From contig PMSU01000040.1 of assembly GCA_003168255.1 (NCBI GenBank), positions 1 through 34,164 on the forward strand: a stretch of DNA of 34,164 nt. Direction: 5' to 3'. This document shows positions 1-7,122 of the stretch, one piece after another. The stretch is from Actinomycetota bacterium (GTDB lineage Bacteria; Actinomycetota; Actinomycetes; Streptosporangiales; Streptosporangiaceae). The notes beneath the pieces were generated by a model. The model did not search any database. It was not told the origin of the DNA and saw only the letters and a list, made by a program, of their open reading frames with translations. Each line of letters opens with the position of its first letter. Within the stretch, counting starts at the first letter, position 1. A program made the position numbers and the translations under genes.

Positions 1-130
1 CCGCTGGACGCCGCCCTGGCCCGCGAGACGTACGTGGAGGCGATCGCAGCCGCGACAGTGGCCGGCGATCTGAGACTGCCCAGCGGCGTTCGGGAGGCGG
101 CCCGCGCCGCCCGCGCCGCCCGCGCCCCCC
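1..130 (+). pseudogene. Fragment of a LuxR-type (LAL) regulator, truncated
   Basis: The plus strand is open from the first base and reads PLDAALARETYVEAIAAA, followed by a stretch like GVREAARAARAA. This resembles the segment PLDxALARETYLEAxxAAxFAG found in the helical middle part of large ATP-binding LuxR (LAL) transcription regulators of actinomycetes. The resemblance stops near base 110-130, where the frame runs into the reverse complement of galT and ends at 330 without further similarity. Only an internal fragment is left: no ATPase or HTH part is visible, and the gene's 5' part lies outside the window. The family call rests on memory of the motif, so confidence is modest. The join may be a real rearrangement or an assembly chimera in GC-rich repeats. 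Confidence 0.4.
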
Positions 131-483
131 GCATGGCCCGCGCCGCGCAGCGAAGGGAAGCGGTTCTCGAATACCACGACGTCATAGTCGGCAGCGGGAA
201 TCTCGGTCGGCCGCCCTGGCGCCGAAGGGCAGAGCGGGCAGGCCTCTGGCGGCGGCAGGAACGTCCTGTCCTGGCGCTGCGCGGCGATCACCACCCACTC
301 GCGGACCAGCGGATCCCAGCGGAAGCCTGACTCAGGCAGACCCGAGTCGCTGGGTATCGGGGCCAGGTCGCGGCTGTCGGGAATGTCCGCGCGGCCCAGC
401 CCGGGCGACTCGTCAAAGTAGATGATCTCGCGCCCGTCGGCGAGTTTCCCGCTGTTCTTCCAGATCCGTCCCACGGCAGTCAT
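1..483 (-). pseudogene. galT: galT 5' fragment (galactose-1-phosphate uridylyltransferase), truncated
   Basis: From an ATG at 483 the minus strand encodes an N-terminus typical of GalT, the Leloir-pathway enzyme exchanging UDP between UDP-glucose and galactose-1-phosphate. Visible are KLADGREIIYFD near the start, a DPL.REWVVIAAQRQDRTF segment, the zinc-site CPLC motif and the hallmark VVVFENRFPSL, which ends near base 147. The expected continuation (a CEVV..SPDH-like block, then the HPHGQ active site) is absent; instead a Gly/Ala-rich low-complexity stretch follows. The frame stays open to base 1 but looks antisense to the LuxR-like fragment there. The product would lack the catalytic histidines. 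The start is divergent from the CBS-domain gene, with 172 bp between them that should hold both promoters. Confidence 0.7.
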
Positions 484-655
484 ACGTTGGCACGCGAGCG
501 CCCGCGTTGTCCAAACGGCGCGCAGCACCGCTGCGCGCGGCTCGTCAATGCTCGCTCGTGTTGCCCAGTGCTGCGTAGACTGTGCGAACGCAGCATGCAC
601 CACGCACCGGGCGAGTGCGCCGCGCCGCGGGCCGGGCCGTCAGGCCGCTGGCGGA

Positions 656-1969
656 ATGTCGAGGTCGGGAAACAAAGACGTGAGCCAGGTCCCCTGGGAC
701 ATTCTCATCGTCCTGCTCATCGTGCTCATCGGCGGATTCTTCGCCGCCGCGGAGATGGCGCTCGTCTCGCTCCGCGAGGGGCAGGTCCGTGCCATCAGCC
801 AGCGCGGCAAGCGGGGCCAGCGGGCAGCGCGGCTGGCGCAGGACCCCAACCGCTTCCTGTCCTCGGTGCAGATCGGCGTGACCCTGGCGACGCTGCTGTC
901 GGGTACCTTCGGCGCGGCGACGCTCGCCACCGACCTGCGCACGGTGCTGCTGCGGGACGGGCTGTCCGACGACCTCGCCGCGACCCTCTCCCTTGCCGCG
1001 GTCACGCTGGGGATCTCCTTCTTCACCCTGGTACTTGGCGAGCTCGCGCCGAAACGGCTTGGCCTCCAGCGTTCGGAAAAAATTTCCCTGCTCGCAGCCC
1101 CGCTGCTGGACCGGATCAGCGTCCTCGCCCGCCCGCTGGTATGGCTGCTGTCGAAATCGGTCGACCTGGTGGTGCGGGCGCTCGGCGGCGACCCGGCGAT
1201 CGGCCGCGGCGTGATGACCGAGGAGGAACTGCGCGACCTGGTAGCCGGCAACCAGGTGCTGGGCGTCGACGAACGCCGCATCGTCGGCGAGGTGTTCGAC
1301 GCGGGCAAGCGCCAGATCCGCGAGGTGTTCGTGCCCCGTACCGAGGTCGAGTTCCTGGCCGCGGACACCCCGCTCGCGGAGGCCGCGAAGATCGCGGCCG
1401 GCGCGCCGCACTCGCGCTTCCCCGTCTATCAGGGCTCCTATGACGACGTGATCGGCTTCGTGCACGTGCGCGACCTGCTGGGCCCGGTGCTGGCCGGCCA
1501 GCCAAGCCGGCCGTTGCAGGTCTCGGAGGTGTGCCGGCCGGTCAAGCAGCTGCCGATGAGCAAGCGGGTGCTTTCCGCGCTGTCGGAGATGCGGCGGGAC
1601 CGGTCGCACCTGGCGATCGTCGTGGACGAGTACGGCGGAACGGCCGGCATCGTCACCCTGGAAGACCTGGTCGAAGAGCTGATCGGCGATATCTGGGACG
1701 AGTACGACACCGAAAGCGGCCAGGCCACCCAGCTGCGCGGCGGCGAGCTCGAGGTGGACGGCCTCCTCAACCTGGACGAGTTCGCCGAGCAGACCGGGAT
1801 AGAGCTGCCCGAAGGGCCGTATGAGACCGTGGCCGGCTACATGGTCGCCAGCCTCGGCCAGCTGCCGTCCGAAGGCGACCATGTAGACGCCAACGGCCAC
1901 AAGCTCACCGTGACGGAGCTGGACGGCCGCCGCATCGCGAGGGTCCGGGTTGCGCCTTCACGCAGCTAG
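656..1969 (+). CDS. CNNM/CBS-domain membrane protein, HlyC/CorC family
   Basis: A 437-residue inner-membrane protein of the hemolysin-C/CorC family, whose members are linked to Mg2+/Co2+ transport or homeostasis. Domain order: an N-terminal DUF21/CNNM membrane region (hydrophobic segments starting near residue 15, motif FFAAAEMALVS, then LGELAPKRLG); a CBS pair covering about residues 195-310 (second half with VVDEYGGTAGIVTLEDLVEE); and the C-terminal CorC_HlyC transporter-associated domain (about 335-430). The frame is open upstream to 422, but the extra residues look non-coding. ATG 656 is chosen because the family homology begins just after it; GTG 680 is an alternative. The guaA start lies 76 nt downstream on the same strand. 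The family is clear; the transported ion is not deducible. Confidence 0.9.
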   Translation: MSRSGNKDVSQVPWDILIVLLIVLIGGFFAAAEMALVSLREGQVRAISQRGKRGQRAARLAQDPNRFLSSVQIGVTLATLLSGTFGAATLATDLRTVLLRDGLSDDLAATLSLAAVTLGISFFTLVLGELAPKRLGLQRSEKISLLAAPLLDRISVLARPLVWLLSKSVDLVVRALGGDPAIGRGVMTEEELRDLVAGNQVLGVDERRIVGEVFDAGKRQIREVFVPRTEVEFLAADTPLAEAAKIAAGAPHSRFPVYQGSYDDVIGFVHVRDLLGPVLAGQPSRPLQVSEVCRPVKQLPMSKRVLSALSEMRRDRSHLAIVVDEYGGTAGIVTLEDLVEELIGDIWDEYDTESGQATQLRGGELEVDGLLNLDEFAEQTGIELPEGPYETVAGYMVASLGQLPSEGDHVDANGHKLTVTELDGRRIARVRVAPSRS

Positions 1970-2045
1970 ACTGGCGGCCCGGCCCGCCAGGGCACCGTCA
2001 GGCTCCTGCACCCGCGGCGGAGCCTCGGCCAGGTAGGTAGCCACC

Positions 2046-3617
2046 GTGACTGCTGCCGACGACTTCGACCGCGTGCTCGTCGTGGACTTCGGCGCTCAGT
2101 ACGCGCAGCTCATCGCGCGCCGCGTGCGCGAGTGCCACGTTTACTCCGAGATCGTCCCGGCCACCATGCCGGCCGCGGAGATGCTGGCGATGAGGCCAAA
2201 GGCGATCATCCTGTCCGGCGGCCCCGCGTCGGTGTACGCGCCCGGTGCCCCGCCGGCGCCGCAGGGACTGCTGGAAGCCGGGGTTCCGCTGCTCGGCATC
2301 TGCTACGGATTCCAGCTCATGGTGGCCGGGCTCGGCGGCGTCGTGGAGCGGACCGCCGCCGGCGAATACGGCGCGACCGAGCTCGACGTCGCGGGCAGCG
2401 GCACCCTGCTGGCCGGCCTGCCGCCGCGGCAGCGGGCCTGGATGTCACACGGCGACACAGCCGTGACGCCGCCGCCCGGATTCGCGGTCACGGCGCGCAC
2501 CGCCGGGACGCCGGTCGCCGCGATGGAAGACCCCGGCCGCGGGTTCTACGGCGTGCAGTTCCACCCCGAGGTGATGCACACCGAGAACGGCACCCAGATC
2601 CTGCGGCAGTTCCTGGCCGCCGCGGGCTGCCGCCCGACCTGGACGATGAGCGGCGTCATCGACGAGCAGATCCAGCGTATCCGCGAGCAGGTCGGCGGCG
2701 GCCGGGCGATCTGCGGGCTGTCCGGCGGCGTCGACTCGGCGGTCGCCGCCGCGCTGGTGCAGCGTGCCATCGGTGCCCAGCTGACCTGCGTGTTCGTCGA
2801 TCACGGGCTGCTGCGCGAGGGCGAGGCGGGGCAGGTAGAGCGGGACTTCGTGGCCGCGACCGGCGTCGAGCTGCGCACCGTGCAGGCGGCGGAGACCTTC
2901 CTGCACGCGCTGGCCGGGGTGATCGACCCCGAGGCCAAGCGCAAGGTGATCGGCCGGGAGTTCATCCGCGCGTTCGAAGGCGCGGCCCGCGACATCGCCG
3001 CCGACGCCGGCAGCCGCGGCGAGTCCGTCGAGTTCCTCGTCCAGGGCACCCTGTACCCCGACGTGGTCGAGTCCGGCGGCGGCACCGGCGCGGCCAGCAT
3101 CAAGTCGCACCACAACGTCGGCGGACTGCCGGAAGACCTGAAGTTCCGGCTGGTGGAGCCGCTGCGACGGCTGTTCAAGGACGAGGTACGGCTGATCGGC
3201 ACCGAGCTAGGGCTGCCGCCGGAGATCGTCTGGCGACAGCCGTTCCCCGGGCCGGGGCTCGGCATCAGGATTATCGGAGAAATTTCTGCCGAACGGCTCC
3301 GGGTGCTCCGAGCCGCGGACGCGATCGCCCGCGCGGAGCTGTCCGCCGCGGGGCTGGACCGCGACATCTGGCAGTGCCCGGTGGTGCTGCTCGCCGACGT
3401 CCGGTCGGTCGGGGTGCAGGGCGACGGGCGCAGCTACGGTCACCCCGTGGTGCTTCGCCCGGTGGCCAGCGAGGACGCGATGACGGCGGACTGGGCACGG
3501 GTGCCCAGCGATGTGCTCGCCAGGATCTCCACCCGGATCACCAACGAGGTCCGTGAGGTGAACCGGGTGGTTCTCGACGTGACGAGCAAGCCGCCGGCCA
3601 CCATCGAGTGGGAGTAG
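2046..3617 (+). CDS. guaA: GMP synthase (glutamine-hydrolysing)
   Basis: A 523-residue cytosolic enzyme converting XMP, ATP and glutamine to GMP, the last step of de novo guanine nucleotide synthesis. The N-terminal class I glutamine amidotransferase domain (about 1-195) carries the nucleophile Cys86 in GICYGFQ and the His173/Glu175 pair in QFHPEV. The ATP-pyrophosphatase domain has the P-loop SGGVDS at 226-231. The C-terminal dimerisation domain ends in the typical PPATIEWE. Length is normal for the family. The start is GTG 2046 ([19 protein letters not shown]), where family homology begins. No riboswitch-like leader is seen in the 76 nt after the preceding gene. Confidence 0.98.
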   Translation: MTAADDFDRVLVVDFGAQYAQLIARRVRECHVYSEIVPATMPAAEMLAMRPKAIILSGGPASVYAPGAPPAPQGLLEAGVPLLGICYGFQLMVAGLGGVVERTAAGEYGATELDVAGSGTLLAGLPPRQRAWMSHGDTAVTPPPGFAVTARTAGTPVAAMEDPGRGFYGVQFHPEVMHTENGTQILRQFLAAAGCRPTWTMSGVIDEQIQRIREQVGGGRAICGLSGGVDSAVAAALVQRAIGAQLTCVFVDHGLLREGEAGQVERDFVAATGVELRTVQAAETFLHALAGVIDPEAKRKVIGREFIRAFEGAARDIAADAGSRGESVEFLVQGTLYPDVVESGGGTGAASIKSHHNVGGLPEDLKFRLVEPLRRLFKDEVRLIGTELGLPPEIVWRQPFPGPGLGIRIIGEISAERLRVLRAADAIARAELSAAGLDRDIWQCPVVLLADVRSVGVQGDGRSYGHPVVLRPVASEDAMTADWARVPSDVLARISTRITNEVREVNRVVLDVTSKPPATIEWE

Positions 3618-3695
3618 CGCGCGCAAGTGCCGAAAGTTACGATCTGAGCACAGGTGGCTACCCCCGGCCGCCTCATGCGAGAGAGGCACCCCGCT

Positions 3696-4547
3696 ATGCA
3701 TCGTCGTCTTCCTCGGTCACTGTTCCGCGCTTTAGTGGCCTGCGTGCCGGTGATGGGCCTGGTCGTGGCCGTTGGCCCGGCCGCGGGCGCCAGCACCGCC
3801 GGCGCGCATCCGGCCGCGGCCGCCCGCGCCGCCGCGGTCGCCCGCGCCGAGCTCAGGCGCCTTGTGATCGGACAGCACGCCACCAACCACCGGGTACCCG
3901 GGCACGAGAACCTGTCCCAGGACCAGAGCACCAACTGGTCAGGCTATGCCGACGTCGACGAGACCTACACCGCGGTCACCGGCAACTGGACCGAGCCCTC
4001 GGTCAGCTGTACCTCGCAGGAGTCCCTCGCGGCCTTCTGGGTCGGGATCGATGGCTTCAGCAGCAGCTCGGTGGAGCAGGACGGCACGCTTGTCGAGTGC
4101 TACCGCAGTGCCGCCTACTACTACACGTGGTGGGAGATGTATCCCACCAATGACATCCAGGTGGTCGGCGAGTCGCTGAAGGCGGGAGACAGCATCAGTG
4201 CCTCGGTGGTCAAGAGCGGCTCCAGCTACACGCTCAAGGTCACCGATTCCACCCACTCAGCCAACAGCTTCACTACCACCCAGACCTGCTCAAGCTGCGC
4301 TGACTCCAGCGCCGAGTGGATCGCCGAGGCGCCAAGCGGCTCAAGTGGCGTCTACCCGCTATCGGACTTCCACAGCTGGACGGAGACGGGCGCGACCGTG
4401 ACGTCCGGCTCGACGCACGGGGTCATCTCGACGTTCCCCGACGTCGAGATCACCATGGTCGATTCGTCCGGGAACGTGAAGGCCCAGCCGGGGCCGCTGA
4501 ACAGCAGCGGCAACGGGTTCACCGTCACCTGGGAGCGCAGCACCTAA
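3696..4547 (+). CDS. Secreted G1-family glutamic endopeptidase (peptidase A4/eqolisin-like)
   Basis: A 283-residue exported protein. A signal peptide (MHRRLPRSLFRALVACV, hydrophobic core, AGA-type cleavage region) and an Ala-rich propeptide-like stretch precede the mature domain, which begins around NWSGYAD. Hallmarks of the glutamic peptidase family are present: AFWVGIDG, a candidate catalytic Gln128 in VEQDGT, the YTWWEMYP block (145-150) and a candidate catalytic Glu211 in WIAEAP. Known members are acid-active endopeptidases. Start chosen at ATG 3696 because GAGAGAGG lies about 10 nt upstream and the signal peptide begins there; an in-frame GTG at 3654 would add 14 residues. It is followed by a hairpin and a convergent gene. 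Substrate unknown. Confidence 0.85.
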   Translation: MHRRLPRSLFRALVACVPVMGLVVAVGPAAGASTAGAHPAAAARAAAVARAELRRLVIGQHATNHRVPGHENLSQDQSTNWSGYADVDETYTAVTGNWTEPSVSCTSQESLAAFWVGIDGFSSSSVEQDGTLVECYRSAAYYYTWWEMYPTNDIQVVGESLKAGDSISASVVKSGSSYTLKVTDSTHSANSFTTTQTCSSCADSSAEWIAEAPSGSSGVYPLSDFHSWTETGATVTSGSTHGVISTFPDVEITMVDSSGNVKAQPGPLNSSGNGFTVTWERST

Positions 4548-4633
4548 CCTCAGGGAAACCCCGCACCCGCACCCATGATCACGAAGACTTAAGCGCACCA
4601 TAGGGCGATCGAACGAATCCATACAGTCAACTG

Positions 4634-4672
4634 GCCCTTGGCAGACCGAGGCAAACCCGGCCTGCCAAGGGC
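4634..4672. terminator. Hairpin between convergent genes
   Basis: GCCCTTGGCAG (4634-4644) pairs perfectly with CTGCCAAGGGC (4662-4672), giving an 11-bp stem with a 17-nt loop. It lies between the end of the peptidase gene (4547, +) and the end of the Kelch pseudogene (4674, -), so it may terminate transcription from both sides. No T-tract follows, as is common in actinomycetes. Confidence 0.6.
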
Positions 4673-4673
4673 G

Positions 4674-5328
4674 CTAGTTAGAGCCCCAGGTCCAGGTGCC
4701 GCTGAACAACTCGCCGTGGCGGTTTTGGCCGCCGAACGCGACCACGGTGCTGGTGGCCGCGTCGTAGGCCATCGACCCGCCTGCCCGGCCAGGCGGGCTG
4801 GCCGGGGGGGCCTGCTGAGTCCAGCCCGAGCCATCCCAGGTCCAGGTATCGGTGAACCACGTGCTGCCGCTGTAGCCGCCGAACAGGACCACGTTGCCGG
4901 TGGCCGTGTCGTAGGCCATCGCGGCGTCCAGCCGGGCAGCCGGGCTGGTCGTGGGAGCCTGTGCAGTCCAGGTCGAGCCGTTCCAGGTCCAGGTGTCCCC
5001 AAGCGGGCCGCTGCTGACGCCGCCGCCGAACAGGACCACGTCGCTGGTCGCCGCGTCGTAGGCCATCGCGGCGTTCGCGCGGGCATGCGGGCTAGTCGCG
5101 GGCTGCTGCTGAGTTCAGGTCAAGCCTGACTGTGAACTCGCCAGGGCAACTGACGGCAGGACAGCAGGAACACCCAAGGCGGCCAGCGAACCGGCAACGA
5201 CGGCGGCCCAGCGCACGGCGCGGCGCCGGCCTGGCACCCCCCGGGCGAGAACCCAAGCCAGCCAGGCCGGCAAACCGGCCGGCCTGGCCTTCAGCAGTTA
5301 GTTCCCGGCTGACGCGAAGCCGATGCAT
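4674..5328 (-). pseudogene. Secreted Kelch-repeat protein, broken by frameshift and nonsense codon
   Basis: The C-terminal part (from 5066 down to the TAG at 4674) has three Kelch/galactose-oxidase-like blades, each with AMAYDxATxxVVLFGG and DTWTWxGSxWTxQAP. Two lesions separate it from a normal start. First, an in-frame TGA at 5115-5117 falls exactly where the repeat predicts Trp (x-T-W-T-Q-Q). Second, upstream of it this frame encodes a good signal peptide (RAVRWAAVVAGSLAALG, ending VALA), while the only ATG with a strong Shine-Dalgarno (AGGAGA, ATG at 5328) is in another frame. The frames can be joined by one extra base in the six-G run at 5237-5242. Intact, it would be a short exported beta-propeller protein of about 215 residues. 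A sequencing error is possible for either lesion, less likely for both. Confidence 0.7.
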
Positions 5329-5548
5329 GATCGTTCTCCTAACAGGACGGTGAACGAGATGATCCTGATTCTCCTCACTCTTCCACGGGGCTAGTTGTGC
5401 GACGCGTCAGCTTGACTGGGATTTGACACCGATGCCACTGATTCGGGACGAGGCCGCCGTGCCCCGTTCCCGCATAGTGAAATCGGCCACCCAGGACCGC
5501 TCGAACGGCCGGCGCCCGCCCCGGGGAAGGCGGCCCGCAGGCGCCTCC
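5329..5548. other. Intergenic region without a recognisable gene (first part)
   Basis: Together with the repeats that follow, this forms a 473-nt gap between the Kelch pseudogene start and the kynureninase stop. Bases just upstream of 5328 (minus strand) hold the Shine-Dalgarno AGGAGA of the pseudogene and must hold its promoter. Short frames exist on both strands, but none has a plausible start, ribosome site or family resemblance. No tRNA or riboswitch is evident. Confidence 0.5.
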
Positions 5549-5584
5549 TTCCGCATCCTTTCCAAGTTCCGCATCCTTTCCAAG
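5549..5584. repeat. 18-bp direct tandem repeat, two copies
   Basis: TTCCGCATCCTTTCCAAG occurs twice head-to-tail with no mismatch (5549-5566 and 5567-5584). The second copy ends inside the left arm of the dispersed palindrome that starts at 5582. It probably arose by slippage next to the inserted element. Confidence 0.85.
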
Positions 5585-5747
5585 ATCGATGTGACGGAGC
5601 CCCCCACCGGTGGTAGGCCATGCCACATCGATCTTCGGCGGCGCTCCGGAAGACGTGGCTCACGGGGTCGGTGGTGCCGATGTGACGGGAGTAACTCGGC
5701 CGGGCGGGTCCGCGGGCACCGCAAGATCGCCCGGATCAGGAAACGAC
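5582..5747 (+). repeat. Dispersed repeat element, copy A: 54-nt palindrome plus about 110-nt tail
   Basis: AAGATCGATGTG (5582-5593) and its exact reverse complement CACATCGATCTT (5624-5635) bracket an imperfect palindrome centred on ACCGGT (5606-5611). The next 112 nt (to about 5747, ending AGGAAACGAC) are also repeated, at roughly 85 % identity by eye, in inverted orientation at the right end of the window (34012-34164). A third, palindrome-only copy is at 11141-11194. It sits in a non-coding gap and could be a REP/MITE-like element or a bidirectional terminator. Confidence 0.75.
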
Positions 5748-5801
5748 TCCACGACGGGGTTCCAAGGGCAACGGGTTCACTGTCAACTCGAAGACGGGCT
5801 T

Positions 5802-7046
5802 CTAGCCCGGCAGACCCATGTCCTCCATGATCTGCCGAGTCTCGTCGACGGCGTCCCACACGTCGGTGAACCTGGTAGTGATCGGGGCAAGGCCGAACCG
5901 CAGCCGGCTGGGGGACCGGTAGTCGATGATCACCCTGCGGGCGGCGAGTGCCTGGCAGATCTGCCGCGCCCGTGGGTGGTGCAGGGTTACGTGCGAGCCG
6001 CGTCTGGCCGGGTCGCGCGGCGAGGCGAGCGAGCAGCCGAGCGGCATGAGCCAGGGGTCGGCCAGGGTGAGCAGGTACTCAGTGAGTGCGATCCCTTTGT
6101 CGCGCAGCCGGTCAATCCCGGCCTCGGCGAGCAGCCGGGCGCCTTCCTGCACCGCGACGATCCCGGCCACCTGCGGGGTACCGGTGGTGAACCGCTCGAT
6201 GCCAGGCACCGGGTCATAGTCCGGCCCCATCTCGAACAGATCCCGCTGGCCGAGCCAGCCCCAGATCGGCTGGCGGAGCTGGTCCTGTAGCTCGCGGCGA
6301 ACGTACAGGAACGCGGGTGCGCCGGGACCCGCGTTGAGGTATTTGTAGGTGCATCCCACGGCGAGATCGGCACCGCAGGCGTCGAGTTGCACCGGCACCG
6401 AGCCGGCCGAGTGACACAGGTCCCAGAGCATGAGCGCGCCTGACTCGTGCACCAGGTCGGTGATTGCGGCCATGTCGGCGAGCGCCGCGCTGCGGTAGGC
6501 GACGTGCGACAGGCTGACAACCGCCGTGTCGTCGCCGACGGCGGCCGCCACGGTCACCTCGTCGAGCCCGGCGTCCATGCCGGTGTGGATCATCCGCAGC
6601 TCGCAGCCGCGCTGCGCGGCGATTCCCTGCAAGACGTACCGGTCAGTGGGGAAGTTGTCGTCGTCGGTGACGATGACGGTCCGGCCTGGCCGGGCGTCGA
6701 GCGCGGCGCAGGCCAGCTTGTACAGGTTCACCGTGGTCGAATCGCAAACCGCCAGCTGACCAGGGGCGGCGCCGAGCAGGTGCTCGCCGAGCAGGTCGCC
6801 GGCCTGGGCCGGCAGCCCGATCCAGTGATCCCAGGAGCCGATCAGCCCGCTGCCCCACTCGTCGCGGATCACCCGCGTTATCCGTTCGGCGGTGGCCAGG
6901 GGCAGCCGGCCGAGCGAGTTGCCGTCCAGGTAGATCAGGTCGTGCCCGTCGCGCTCAGCGCGGGCGAATCGGTCGCCGAACTCAGCGAGCGGATCGGCAG
7001 CGTCACGTGCCAGCGCGCCTGCGCGGCCGGTCGAAGGGTCCGTCAC
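5802..7046 (-). CDS. kynU: Kynureninase
   Basis: A 414-residue PLP enzyme (aminotransferase fold type I) that cleaves kynurenine to anthranilate and alanine, or 3-hydroxykynurenine to 3-hydroxyanthranilate, in tryptophan breakdown. Typical features are YLDGNSLGRLP near the start, the DNFPTDRYV segment, Asp209 in the LWDLCHSAGS motif, and the PLP-lysine Lys235 in CTYKYLNAGPG. Length is normal. The frame is open upstream into the preceding gene; GTG 7046 (VTDPSTGRAGALARD) is chosen because homology starts shortly after and it leaves a 76-nt gap to the upstream gene, although no strong Shine-Dalgarno is seen. No other kynurenine-pathway gene (tryptophan dioxygenase, formamidase) is nearby. Confidence 0.95.
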   Translation of the reverse strand: MTDPSTGRAGALARDAADPLAEFGDRFARAERDGHDLIYLDGNSLGRLPLATAERITRVIRDEWGSGLIGSWDHWIGLPAQAGDLLGEHLLGAAPGQLAVCDSTTVNLYKLACAALDARPGRTVIVTDDDNFPTDRYVLQGIAAQRGCELRMIHTGMDAGLDEVTVAAAVGDDTAVVSLSHVAYRSAALADMAAITDLVHESGALMLWDLCHSAGSVPVQLDACGADLAVGCTYKYLNAGPGAPAFLYVRRELQDQLRQPIWGWLGQRDLFEMGPDYDPVPGIERFTTGTPQVAGIVAVQEGARLLAEAGIDRLRDKGIALTEYLLTLADPWLMPLGCSLASPRDPARRGSHVTLHHPRARQICQALAARRVIIDYRSPSRLRFGLAPITTRFTDVWDAVDETRQIMEDMGLPG

Positions 7047-7122
7047 GCCGTCGACAGTAACGGCAGCCTCGCGGCCCGGTCGACGCGCCGGCTGGCGCCG
7101 CGCCAGCCGGCTCTCGACCGGG

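Noticed and set aside
34..330. A 98-codon plus-strand gene
   Set aside because: The first part is a LuxR-like fragment and the rest is antisense to galT, so it is a chimera of two broken genes, not a gene of its own.
422..655. N-terminal extension of the CBS-domain protein
   Set aside because: The 78 extra residues are Arg/Ala/Cys-rich, overlap the galT promoter and start, and precede the point where family homology begins.
5092..5328. A 78-codon minus-strand frame as an independent small protein
   Set aside because: It has a good ribosome site, but its sequence is Arg/Gly-rich and overlaps, in another frame, a clear signal peptide leading into the Kelch repeats; a frameshifted Kelch gene explains it better.
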